From Acidaminococcaceae bacterium (GTDB lineage Bacteria; Bacillota; Negativicutes; Acidaminococcales; Acidaminococcaceae), in contig JALCSJ010000028.1 of assembly GCA_022653215.1 (NCBI GenBank), positions 1 to 17,115 on the forward strand: a stretch of DNA of 17,115 nucleotides. Reading direction: 5' to 3'. Positions 1 to 7,027 of this stretch are shown here, piece after piece. The notes beneath the pieces are model-generated. The model had not been told where the DNA came from. It made no database searches and saw nothing but the letters and a program-made list of their open reading frames with translations. The translations under genes were made by a program, and so were the position numbers. Positions within the stretch are counted from its first letter, which is position 1. Each line of letters starts with the position of its first letter.

Positions 1-1
1 T

Positions 2-715
2 TTTATCTATTCTACGGATGAGAAAGCAGTAAAAAAAACCAGTCAGGAACTCTTACAGGTCAAGAACATGAATGCCTTACCTAATGAGTATGTAGCTAAT
101 GCAGTAAGACCTCTTTGCAACGCTGTGGATGAGAAATATGGTCAAGTGCTGACGTATAATTACAAATATTTGGGCAACGATAAATATGAGCAGTCAGCAG
201 TAGCAGAATATTTAACAGATTTACTGCGCCATAGCTTCAATGCAGATTTTGCGATTTTAAACGGTGGTGGTTTTAAAGCCGATCTGCCGGTGGGCAATGT
301 GACAGCCCGGCGAGTCATGGAAATATATCCTCACCGCGATAAAGTGGTTGTTTTACAAATGAAAGGCAAAGATGTTTTAGATGCCATTGATTTTGGTGTA
401 GATAATAAATTAGTTGGTCAGGGGCGGTTCTCAGGCATAAGGGTTGCTTTTGAACCGGATATGCCCCAAGGTCAAAGAATTGTTGATCTTGTTCTTCCGG
501 ATGGGGGTAAAGTAGCTCTGGAAAAGGTTTATACCGTAGTAACCAACAGCTTTTTGGCTAACGGCGGTGACGGCTATGTAATGTTTAAAAAGGCTATTAG
601 CAGACAGGAAGTAGATCCGGATATTCAGGCTTTCTTTATAAGAGCCTTGGGAAATGTAGGCAGTATAAATTATCGTGAAGATAAACGCTGGTCTGTGGGA
701 GAACTAAGAAAGTAA
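2..715 (+). CDS. 5'-nucleotidase family protein, C-terminal domain (5' end outside window)
   Basis: The reading frame is open from base 2, so the gene begins upstream; the first internal Met codon at 68 is not a convincing start because no Shine-Dalgarno precedes it and the frame already encodes protein before it. The visible part is the substrate-binding C-terminal domain of UshA/CD73-like 5'-nucleotidases: it has the NGGGFKADLPVG motif that follows the domain's first half, a VTARRVMEIYPHRDKVVV stretch, and the late signature TNSFLANGGDGY, which in the family helps form the nucleotide-binding face. The metallophosphatase domain with the metal ligands would lie upstream and is not seen. These enzymes are usually exported and release nucleosides and phosphate from nucleotides; related members act on UDP-sugars or cyclic nucleotides, so the exact substrate is open. 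The protein ends WSVGELRK with no sortase or anchor signal. Confidence 0.88.
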   Translation, partial: FIYSTDEKAVKKTSQELLQVKNMNALPNEYVANAVRPLCNAVDEKYGQVLTYNYKYLGNDKYEQSAVAEYLTDLLRHSFNADFAILNGGGFKADLPVGNVTARRVMEIYPHRDKVVVLQMKGKDVLDAIDFGVDNKLVGQGRFSGIRVAFEPDMPQGQRIVDLVLPDGGKVALEKVYTVVTNSFLANGGDGYVMFKKAISRQEVDPDIQAFFIRALGNVGSINYREDKRWSVGELRK

Positions 716-752
716 AATAACCGGAATTTGCCATATATACAAGAAACACGAC

Positions 753-781
753 TTGACACGAAGGAAAAGCTATATTATACT
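753..781 (+). promoter_or_regulatory. Promoter of the tRNA-Ser gene
   Basis: A perfect -35 box TTGACA (753-758) is followed by exactly 17 bases and a -10 box TATACT (776-781). The predicted start is near 788, about nine bases before the mature tRNA. The near-consensus quality fits a stable-RNA promoter. Confidence 0.85.
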
Positions 782-796
782 TTGAAAGTAACCTTT

Positions 797-886
797 GGAA
801 AGGTGGCCGAGCGGTTGAAGGCTCTAGTCTTGAAAACTAGCGAGGTGTTAAAACCTCCGTGGGTTCGAATCCCACCCTTTCCGCCA
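797..886 (+). tRNA. tRNA-Ser(UGA)
   Basis: The acceptor arms GGAAAGG (797-803) and CCTTTCC (876-882) pair perfectly, the discriminator base is G883 and CCA is encoded (884-886). The anticodon stem CTAGT/ACTAG (824-828/836-840) closes a seven-base loop with anticodon TGA at 831-833. A long variable arm (AGGTGTTAAAACCT region) follows, as in class II serine tRNAs, and the T arm contains GGTTCGAATCC. It reads UCN codons, mainly UCA. It is a single-gene transcription unit with its own promoter and terminator. Confidence 0.97.
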
Positions 887-944
887 ATATTTTAAATAAG
901 AATTGTGTACCGAAGTGTTTTATAAAATTGCAACAATTGTGAGA

Positions 945-973
945 ACTCTTGCTGAGGCAAGAGTCCTTTTTTT
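945..973 (+). terminator. Intrinsic terminator after tRNA-Ser
   Basis: A perfect 8-bp stem ACTCTTGC/GCAAGAGT (945-952/957-964) with tetraloop TGAG is followed by CC and seven T residues (967-973). It closes the tRNA unit and separates it from the polysaccharide operon. Confidence 0.88.
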
Positions 974-983
974 GTTACTTAAC

Positions 984-1003
984 AATGTAAAAATCGTTAC
1001 ATT
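984..1003. promoter_or_regulatory. Inverted repeat upstream of the exopolysaccharide-operon promoter (possible operator)
   Basis: AATGTAA (984-990) and TTACATT (997-1003) form a perfect 7+7 inverted repeat with a six-base centre. It ends 23 bases before the -35 box of the downstream promoter, a usual place for an activator site. No T run follows, so it is not a terminator. No specific regulator can be named, and chance is possible in AT-rich DNA. Confidence 0.35.
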
Positions 1004-1026
1004 TTAAGATTAATAAACAATTAAAT

Positions 1027-1055
1027 TTGTTATTTTCAGGAAGTAGGATTATAAT
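1027..1055 (+). promoter_or_regulatory. Promoter of the barrel-deacetylase-synthase operon
   Basis: TTGTTA (1027-1032), a 17-base spacer and a perfect TATAAT (1050-1055) give a plausible sigma-A promoter. The start would lie near 1062, leaving a 5' leader of about 68 bases. An imperfect palindrome (AATAAACAA at about 1011-1019 against TTGTTATT at 1027-1034) overlaps the -35 box. Confidence 0.6.
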
Positions 1056-1129
1056 ATAAGAAGTGTTACTTACTTATAAAATGGTAAAAAATAAGAATTT
1101 TGGACAGTTAATTTTGGGGGTTGGCAGTA

Positions 1130-2455
1130 ATGAAATGTAAAGCAAAATATGGGTTATTAGTTATGGCAATGCTATGCTGGCAGCAGCCTGGGTTTGCCAT
1201 GGTTAAGGAGGCTCCGGAGCAAGGAAAGGCCGTTAAAAGCATAAAGGCAAATGTGATGGCAAGTGAACTTCCGGAACAAGCCTATGAGGATATGGGTGTT
1301 TTGGTAAAACAAGGAATAGTAAAACTGCCTGCAGGAGTTGTTAATGTAAATAAAGAAAACTGCAGCAAAAATGATATGACCATTATGACCATGCAGGCAA
1401 TTCAAACTCTTAATCTGCAAGATACTACAGCTAAGAGTCTGACTGATGATGCTTTTAAACAACAGTCTGGTGTTAAAGAAGTAATGAATCTAAAAGAAAT
1501 TTTAGCACCGGAATTAAAAAATTATGGTATGAAGGCGGGAAAACTGGCAACTTCCACGCAGATGTCTTCAGAGGCCACAGACGCCAAACGTGATGAAGAA
1601 CGTAAGTGGAAAATAAGCGGTGAAATTCGTTATAGCTATGATCACAATAGCGGTGCTCCTCAATATCAATGGAAAGATAGCAGATTGAGATTACGGCTCT
1701 ATTTGGAAGCCAAAATTAATAATGATTGGCATGCTTTTGGCATGCTGGAGAGAAATAAACATTTTCTCAGTCAGCACGATAATGATGATGACTGGTACGA
1801 AAGTTCCCGTTGGTATGTGCGTGGTTTAACAGGTGCTACCGTTCTTACGGCAGGTCGGTTTGGCTATATGATAGGAGAAGGTAATATTTATGATTCTTCC
1901 ATTACCGGTATTGTGGCTAATGTGGGCGATCCTGTAAATTATGAGGTCATGACCGGTAAGACGGAAGCACATGGTTGGGTATATTCTTTGCTGGCAAGTT
2001 ATAAAACCGACCAGGCAGAGTATGGCCTGGGATTAGCAAAATTCAATCAGGACGATTGGAATACAGGGGACAAAGTCATTGGCCATGCCTATGCCAATTA
2101 TTGGCTGAATGACAAGTGGAAAGTCGGTATCATGGGCTTAACCGGTAATAAAGCAGATGAGGACGGAAGAAAAAATGGCTTTGTGACAACGGTACAATAT
2201 GGTAAGCTGGCTACTTGGGAAAAAGGATCTTATGAAGTTGATTTGAAATATTATCGTCAGCCTATGGGAACCTATGTGGCACATACTATGACCGGTTTGG
2301 GTGGTTATATGGATGGTTTTAGAGGACCGGGAGCAATGTGGTATTATACTTTATTCCCTAACGTTGTTTTAGGGGTAGAATATTATGATTTGGAAGATTT
2401 AGTTACAGGAGAAAAAGGCAGGACTTTATGGACACAAGTTTCTTATTATTTCTAA
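1130..2455 (+). CDS. Outer-membrane beta-barrel (porin-like) protein, first gene of the polysaccharide operon
   Basis: The 441-residue protein has a signal peptide (residues 1-23, cleavage likely after PGFA). A helical segment at about 48-94 loosely resembles one S-layer-homology (SLH) domain: it has the spacing of an aromatic/small helix, then LVKQGIV, then a polar T-x-M-QAIQ helix, but lacks the usual TRAE motif. From about residue 160 to the end it alternates polar and aromatic residues as beta strands do (for example ISGEIRYSYDH) and ends in VSYYF, the C-terminal aromatic typical of outer-membrane barrels. Negativicutes OmpM porins use an N-terminal SLH domain to tether the outer membrane to peptidoglycan; here that part looks degenerate. 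Only 39 bp separate it from the deacetylase gene with no terminator, which suggests a role in polymer export, though it could be a general porin. I chose ATG 1130 because GGGGG lies nine bases upstream; the in-frame TTG at 1121 has no ribosome binding site. Confidence 0.8.
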   Translation: MKCKAKYGLLVMAMLCWQQPGFAMVKEAPEQGKAVKSIKANVMASELPEQAYEDMGVLVKQGIVKLPAGVVNVNKENCSKNDMTIMTMQAIQTLNLQDTTAKSLTDDAFKQQSGVKEVMNLKEILAPELKNYGMKAGKLATSTQMSSEATDAKRDEERKWKISGEIRYSYDHNSGAPQYQWKDSRLRLRLYLEAKINNDWHAFGMLERNKHFLSQHDNDDDWYESSRWYVRGLTGATVLTAGRFGYMIGEGNIYDSSITGIVANVGDPVNYEVMTGKTEAHGWVYSLLASYKTDQAEYGLGLAKFNQDDWNTGDKVIGHAYANYWLNDKWKVGIMGLTGNKADEDGRKNGFVTTVQYGKLATWEKGSYEVDLKYYRQPMGTYVAHTMTGLGGYMDGFRGPGAMWYYTLFPNVVLGVEYYDLEDLVTGEKGRTLWTQVSYYF

Positions 2456-2494
2456 TGCCTTTTTATTGGAACGAGTGTAACGGAGGATACTAAA

Positions 2495-5182
2495 GTGAAA
2501 AAAGGAAAAATAATTTTATTGGTAGCTATAGTGGGAATAATTGCCGGAGCAGCTTTTTTCTTTCACAAGACTGATCCCATGAAAGCTCAGGCAGATCATA
2601 TAAATTTCCGGGATTATTCTAATGAGTATCAGGCTACAGAGGAAATTGCTGTTGCCTTAAAAGCCTGCGAAAATTCAGAACCGGCTTTGGTAATAGGCAA
2701 ACACAAGGGAGAACAAACCAAAAACATTGCTTTAACATTTGATGGTATGGCTGACCGGGGCACAATGGAAGGAATCGTCAGTACTTTACAAAAATATAAA
2801 TTCACCGGTACTTTTTTCTTGGAAGGACAGAATGCTGCACGGGATGCTAATTTGGTTGCTCTGATAGCCAAAGAGGGCTTTACTATAGGCAATTATGGGT
2901 TTGTAGGTACTGCTAAAGAAGAAAAATTTACTAAAGATAAGCTAGTGTCAGACTTGTGTAAAGCACAGAAAGCCTTGCAAATAACGGGTGGCAGCAAACC
3001 GACTTTGTTTAAACTGCCTCAGACTGTATATGATAACAGTCTTTTGAAGGCAGCCAAAGCCTGTGGCTTGGACTACGCAGTTGTTTCTACAGTATTTATT
3101 CCCATGGATAAAATACAGAATGAAGCTGATGCAGAGAAATTTGTAGCAGCATTACAGCCGGGGAGTATTGTTTCTTTGCGTCTGGGAATACCCGCTGATA
3201 TTAAACAAGAAACAGGAAAAACTGATGATAGACCTGCTATAGACAAAAAGCCAAGTTTGGTTCTTAATAATGCCAAAATTGATGCTTTGGGTATTGTAGC
3301 GGTATTTGATAAAGTGTGCGCCGCTTTGGCAGCAAACGGTTATTCTGTGGTACCTGTCTTGAATTTTAAAGACCAGGCAGGACAAGGGCAGCAAATTAGA
3401 ACTGCAAGTATACCTAGTGGCAATCTTGTATCAGAAGCTGTGGCTTGGCTTGGGCAACAGAGCCGGGAATTATTTACTATGTCCACCGCTTATGCTGCAC
3501 CTAAAAAGAAGGACTTGTCGGCAGGAGTTTCTGATGGGTATTTAGCTAATTTAAAGAAAGCTAATAATAATAAATTAGCCACAGAAGAAAAAATGCTTTA
3601 TACCACTGAAAGAGCAGTAGCTTTTACTTTTACGGGTTTTTCCAAACCGGAAGGAGTAAATCATATTTTAACGGCATTACAAAAGATTAATGGCAAAGGT
3701 ACGTTTTTCGTTTCTGAACGTGAATTGCAAAGAAACGGGCCAACTATTAAGAAAATCGCAGATGCGGGGCAGGAATTGGCTATTTCTATTTATCCTAAAC
3801 CGGAGGAAGATTTCAATGCTGTCTGCCGGGATATTTTACGAACAAAACAGAAACTAAAAAGTGACTATGGTGTAGATACAAAACTTGTTAAGCAATTTTC
3901 GGGTGTTGTGCGGGATGTTACGAAAGAAGCAGCTTTGGCTCTGAATATGCGACTAATTGGTTCCACAATGAACGTGGTGCAAACCAGACATAAAGAATAT
4001 ACTGACCCTGAGGCTGTTCTTCATGAGATTTTTGGCAAATCGGTTTATTCTGTAGGTCGTGGCTGGATGATAAATATCCGTACAGATTTCTATAAAAAGC
4101 CTGAGCTGGCAGCAGAAATGCTGGAACTGATAAAACGACGTAAAATTGATAATATCACCTACAATTCTTACGATGATGTTTATGGTAAAAACAAGACCAA
4201 TGATTCGGAATATTTATTGAAATCAGTAGGTGCTATTTTAAGCAATAAGGATAAATGCTGGACATTTCCTGTGCCTGAAAACAAATATCTGCCAGGGGTT
4301 AAAAAGCAGGAAACAGTTTTGGCAACGAATTCAGAAAAAGATTTAGTCAAAGTAATGAAGGAAAGATATATAGGAGCACAAGATGTAGACGAGGAAGACC
4401 GGGTACTGGGATTTAAGAAAAAGGATATTAGAAAATTCGATACATCAGGAAAGATTAGAACTACAGATCCGGTAGTTTTTATTACCTTTGATGATTGGGG
4501 AACTGATGTGCCTATTAATAAATTGTTATATGTATTAGGAAAACATCATGCTCCTGCTACTTTCTTTGTGCTGACACATAATATTTTGCGTAATCCTAAC
4601 TTACTTAGGGCTATTGCTGAGGGCGGTCACGAAATAGGCAGTCATACTAATATGCATAAACCTATGGCTATTCGAGATGCAAAAAACAAACAAGTCCCTA
4701 CAATGAATTATGAAGATTTTTATAAGGATATGAAATTGTCCAGAGAAAAACTGGCCAGCGTCGTCGGTGACGTAGAAGTAGATGGTTATCCTGCTTTGAC
4801 CAATTATTTCCGTCCTCCTACTTTAGCTATCAGTGAGCAAGGGATGGAAGCAATTTTTCAAAATGGTTTTACTTATTCCGTCAGCGGCAGCACCAGTACA
4901 GAAGATTATGATGCCAAAAGTTTACAGCAGATGATAAAAAGAATTACCGATGGGTTGTACTATCAGGGCAAGGTGAGAAATGGTGCTATTTTTGTTATGC
5001 ACATGAGCGATTTCGCTAAGTACTCTGCTTTAGCATTGGATTATGTGCTCACAGCTAATGAAAATAGACCGGCAGGGGACCCTGCTAAGTTTAAGGTAGG
5101 TAGACTGGCAGATTATCTTCATGACGGGTACAGTCAGACCTCGACAGAAGCAAAGAAAAAGAGACAGATGAAATGGTGGTAA
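2495..5182 (+). CDS. Triple-NodB polysaccharide deacetylase (two degenerate CE4 modules plus one intact)
   Basis: This 895-residue protein starts at GTG 2495, eight bases after GGAGG. Residues 5-23 form a signal anchor, placing the rest outside the inner membrane. Three NodB-like modules follow. Module 1 (about 75-230) has TFDG (81-84), keeping one Asp, and has Tyr134 where the first zinc His is expected. Module 2 (about 370-560) has TFTG (378-381), losing both Asp, with no His motif. Module 3 (about 658-870) has the complete CE4 set: TFDD (664-667), GSHTNMH (His717, His721), RPP (773-775) and VMHMSD (His836). Only module 3 should bind metal and deacetylate N-acetyl sugars; the first two may bind the glycan or shape a channel. 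A Lys-rich region with an Ala-rich linker (about 330-365) separates modules 1 and 2. CE4 enzymes act on chitin, peptidoglycan or poly-GlcNAc; the adjoining synthase favours its own polymer as substrate. It is far longer than the usual 200-300-residue single-module enzymes. Confidence 0.85.
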   Translation: MKKGKIILLVAIVGIIAGAAFFFHKTDPMKAQADHINFRDYSNEYQATEEIAVALKACENSEPALVIGKHKGEQTKNIALTFDGMADRGTMEGIVSTLQKYKFTGTFFLEGQNAARDANLVALIAKEGFTIGNYGFVGTAKEEKFTKDKLVSDLCKAQKALQITGGSKPTLFKLPQTVYDNSLLKAAKACGLDYAVVSTVFIPMDKIQNEADAEKFVAALQPGSIVSLRLGIPADIKQETGKTDDRPAIDKKPSLVLNNAKIDALGIVAVFDKVCAALAANGYSVVPVLNFKDQAGQGQQIRTASIPSGNLVSEAVAWLGQQSRELFTMSTAYAAPKKKDLSAGVSDGYLANLKKANNNKLATEEKMLYTTERAVAFTFTGFSKPEGVNHILTALQKINGKGTFFVSERELQRNGPTIKKIADAGQELAISIYPKPEEDFNAVCRDILRTKQKLKSDYGVDTKLVKQFSGVVRDVTKEAALALNMRLIGSTMNVVQTRHKEYTDPEAVLHEIFGKSVYSVGRGWMINIRTDFYKKPELAAEMLELIKRRKIDNITYNSYDDVYGKNKTNDSEYLLKSVGAILSNKDKCWTFPVPENKYLPGVKKQETVLATNSEKDLVKVMKERYIGAQDVDEEDRVLGFKKKDIRKFDTSGKIRTTDPVVFITFDDWGTDVPINKLLYVLGKHHAPATFFVLTHNILRNPNLLRAIAEGGHEIGSHTNMHKPMAIRDAKNKQVPTMNYEDFYKDMKLSREKLASVVGDVEVDGYPALTNYFRPPTLAISEQGMEAIFQNGFTYSVSGSTSTEDYDAKSLQQMIKRITDGLYYQGKVRNGAIFVMHMSDFAKYSALALDYVLTANENRPAGDPAKFKVGRLADYLHDGYSQTSTEAKKKRQMKWW

Positions 5183-5185
5183 AAA

Positions 5186-7027
5186 ATGGTAAAAATTAAG
5201 GACAAGGTAAGCGATACATTAGTAAAACCTAAAGCAGACAGGCGTTTACTGACTTTTGTGCCCACCCGCAAATATGCCAGAAACACAGTCGATAGGCGTA
5301 GTATATCCACAAAACCCACGGAAAGAACCTGGGAAGATTTTAAAGAAATAGAAAAAGGACACGCTGGGGGCAAACGCTACATAGTAGATTATGACGTAAA
5401 AATTACTGTAAACGACAGCTTTAAACTGCAAAAGATTTTTCGTGCTAAAGGTGTAGATATTTCCGGCAGCGGGATTTTAGTAAAAGTCTCTCCTGATGAT
5501 GTAAAAAAAATCGAAAATGCTAAAAACATAAAAATCGAGTTTGACATTACGCCCGGTTCTATGGCAGAGGGTATGGAAATGCACGTCAAGCAAAATGCCA
5601 CAGTTGCCCGGTTTACTGCTGCTTCTGATGGTTCTGCTGAATGTGGTTTGAAGTTTGAGTACAATCTGGTAGAATATGCGAACAGAAGAAAAGGACGTTT
5701 GCTTTTGCCTATGGCATCTTTTCTGCTGTTTTGCATAGTTTTGGCTATTGTGCTTATGCGTACCGAAAGTGTTGTCTATTTTAAATTCAACAAGACACTG
5801 TACTTGTATAGCATTATAGCGGCCGCTTTTCTGTTAAGCAGGTATTTGTTTGCCACTTTTTATCGACCGGAACCGGTAGATATAAATTTTACTCCTTCGG
5901 TAACGGTAGTAGTACCTTGTTTTAATGAGGAAGAATGGATTAGCACGACAATTGTTAAGGCTATAGACCAGTTTTATCCTCCGGAAAAATTAGCTGTAAT
6001 TGTGGTGGATGACTGTTCCACGGATAATTCCGTGACACAAATCAAGAAAACAATTGATACTTTGCAAGAGCAAAACGGCGATGAAATTGCACACCGGCTT
6101 TCTTATGTGGTACAGCCTGTAAATAAAGGCAAAAGAGAAGCTATGGCTTTGGGAAGCAAGCTGGCTACAAGCGATTTGGTAGTATTTGTGGATAGCGACA
6201 GTTTCCTTAATCCTTTTGCCATCATCAATTTGGTTCAGCCTTTTAAAGACAATGAAGTAGGCGGCGTATCAGGCCGTACAGATGTTGCTAATACCTATAC
6301 TAACGGGTTGACGAAAATGCAGGCAGTTCGTTATTATATTGCTTTTAGAATTATGAAAGCCTCCGAAGGATTTTTTGATGCTGTTACCTGTTTGTCTGGA
6401 CCATTATCCTGTTATCGGCGGGATTTAGTGCTAAAATACAGCAAACCCTGGCTGGAACAGAAGTTCTTGGGACAAAGAGCTACTTTTGGTGATGACCGCA
6501 GCATGACTAACTTTATTTTGCGGCACCATCGCTGTGAGTATCAGGATACAGCAGTCTGTGAGACTATTGTGCCAAACACTTATGACGTGTTTTTAAAGCA
6601 GCAGATGCGTTGGAAACGTTCCTGGTTAAGAGAGTCCATAATTGCATCACGGTTTATGTGGAAAAAAGAGCCTTTTATGTCACTGTCTTTTTATATGGGC
6701 GTTATAGTACCTATTTTGGCGCCGATAGTTGTTCTTTATAATTTGATTTATATTCCTTTGGCTCATAGGGTTTTCCCTGTGAACTTTATTATGGGTATGG
6801 TATTGATGGCTTCGTTAATGAGTGTTACCCAACTGTTCCTGAGGAAAAGTACTACTTGGCTTTATGGAATTTGGTTCTGCCTATATTATGAAGCCGTTTT
6901 ATTATGGCAAATGCCTGTGGCCTGGGTGACCTTCTGGAAATCTACCTGGGGCACTAGGATGACACCGGCTGATGTGGCAGAACAAAAAAAGAATGAACAG
7001 GTAAAAGCGAGGAAAAAAGAAGAATGA
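5186..7027 (+). CDS. PilZ-GT2 membrane polysaccharide synthase (hyaluronan synthase/NodC-like)
   Basis: The 613-residue protein begins with a basic 60-residue tail and a PilZ domain (about 63-160) with the DxSxxG motif as DISGSG (91-96). Membrane segments at about 172-191 and 204-225 lead into a processive family-2 glycosyltransferase domain (about 237-480): VVDD (Asp275/276), DSD (336-338), GDD (435-437) as catalytic-base motif, and QQMRW (472-476) as the QxxRW motif. About four C-terminal membrane segments (500-585) follow, with WGTR (588-591). The GDDRSMTN, KQQMRWKRSW-RESII and WGTR stretches resemble class I hyaluronan synthases and NodC-type chitin synthases more than cellulose synthases. 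It should polymerise UDP-sugar in the cytoplasm and thread the chain through the membrane. PilZ domains bind c-di-GMP, but the second Arg of RxxxR appears to be Asp68 (Arg64-Tyr-Ile-Val-Asp68); an RKYAR at 28-32 is a more distant alternative. It starts 3 bp after the deacetylase gene and overlaps the next gene by 4 bp. Confidence 0.88.
   Translation: MVKIKDKVSDTLVKPKADRRLLTFVPTRKYARNTVDRRSISTKPTERTWEDFKEIEKGHAGGKRYIVDYDVKITVNDSFKLQKIFRAKGVDISGSGILVKVSPDDVKKIENAKNIKIEFDITPGSMAEGMEMHVKQNATVARFTAASDGSAECGLKFEYNLVEYANRRKGRLLLPMASFLLFCIVLAIVLMRTESVVYFKFNKTLYLYSIIAAAFLLSRYLFATFYRPEPVDINFTPSVTVVVPCFNEEEWISTTIVKAIDQFYPPEKLAVIVVDDCSTDNSVTQIKKTIDTLQEQNGDEIAHRLSYVVQPVNKGKREAMALGSKLATSDLVVFVDSDSFLNPFAIINLVQPFKDNEVGGVSGRTDVANTYTNGLTKMQAVRYYIAFRIMKASEGFFDAVTCLSGPLSCYRRDLVLKYSKPWLEQKFLGQRATFGDDRSMTNFILRHHRCEYQDTAVCETIVPNTYDVFLKQQMRWKRSWLRESIIASRFMWKKEPFMSLSFYMGVIVPILAPIVVLYNLIYIPLAHRVFPVNFIMGMVLMASLMSVTQLFLRKSTTWLYGIWFCLYYEAVLLWQMPVAWVTFWKSTWGTRMTPADVAEQKKNEQVKARKKEE

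Noticed and set aside
1121..1129. TTG 1121 as start of the barrel gene
   Set aside because: It directly abuts the G-rich ribosome binding site, which is well spaced only for ATG 1130; the extra residues do not improve the signal peptide.
1172..1462. A 96-codon minus-strand frame in the barrel gene
   Set aside because: No ribosome binding site or recognisable domain; its Ile/Cys/Phe-rich composition is typical of antisense shadow frames.
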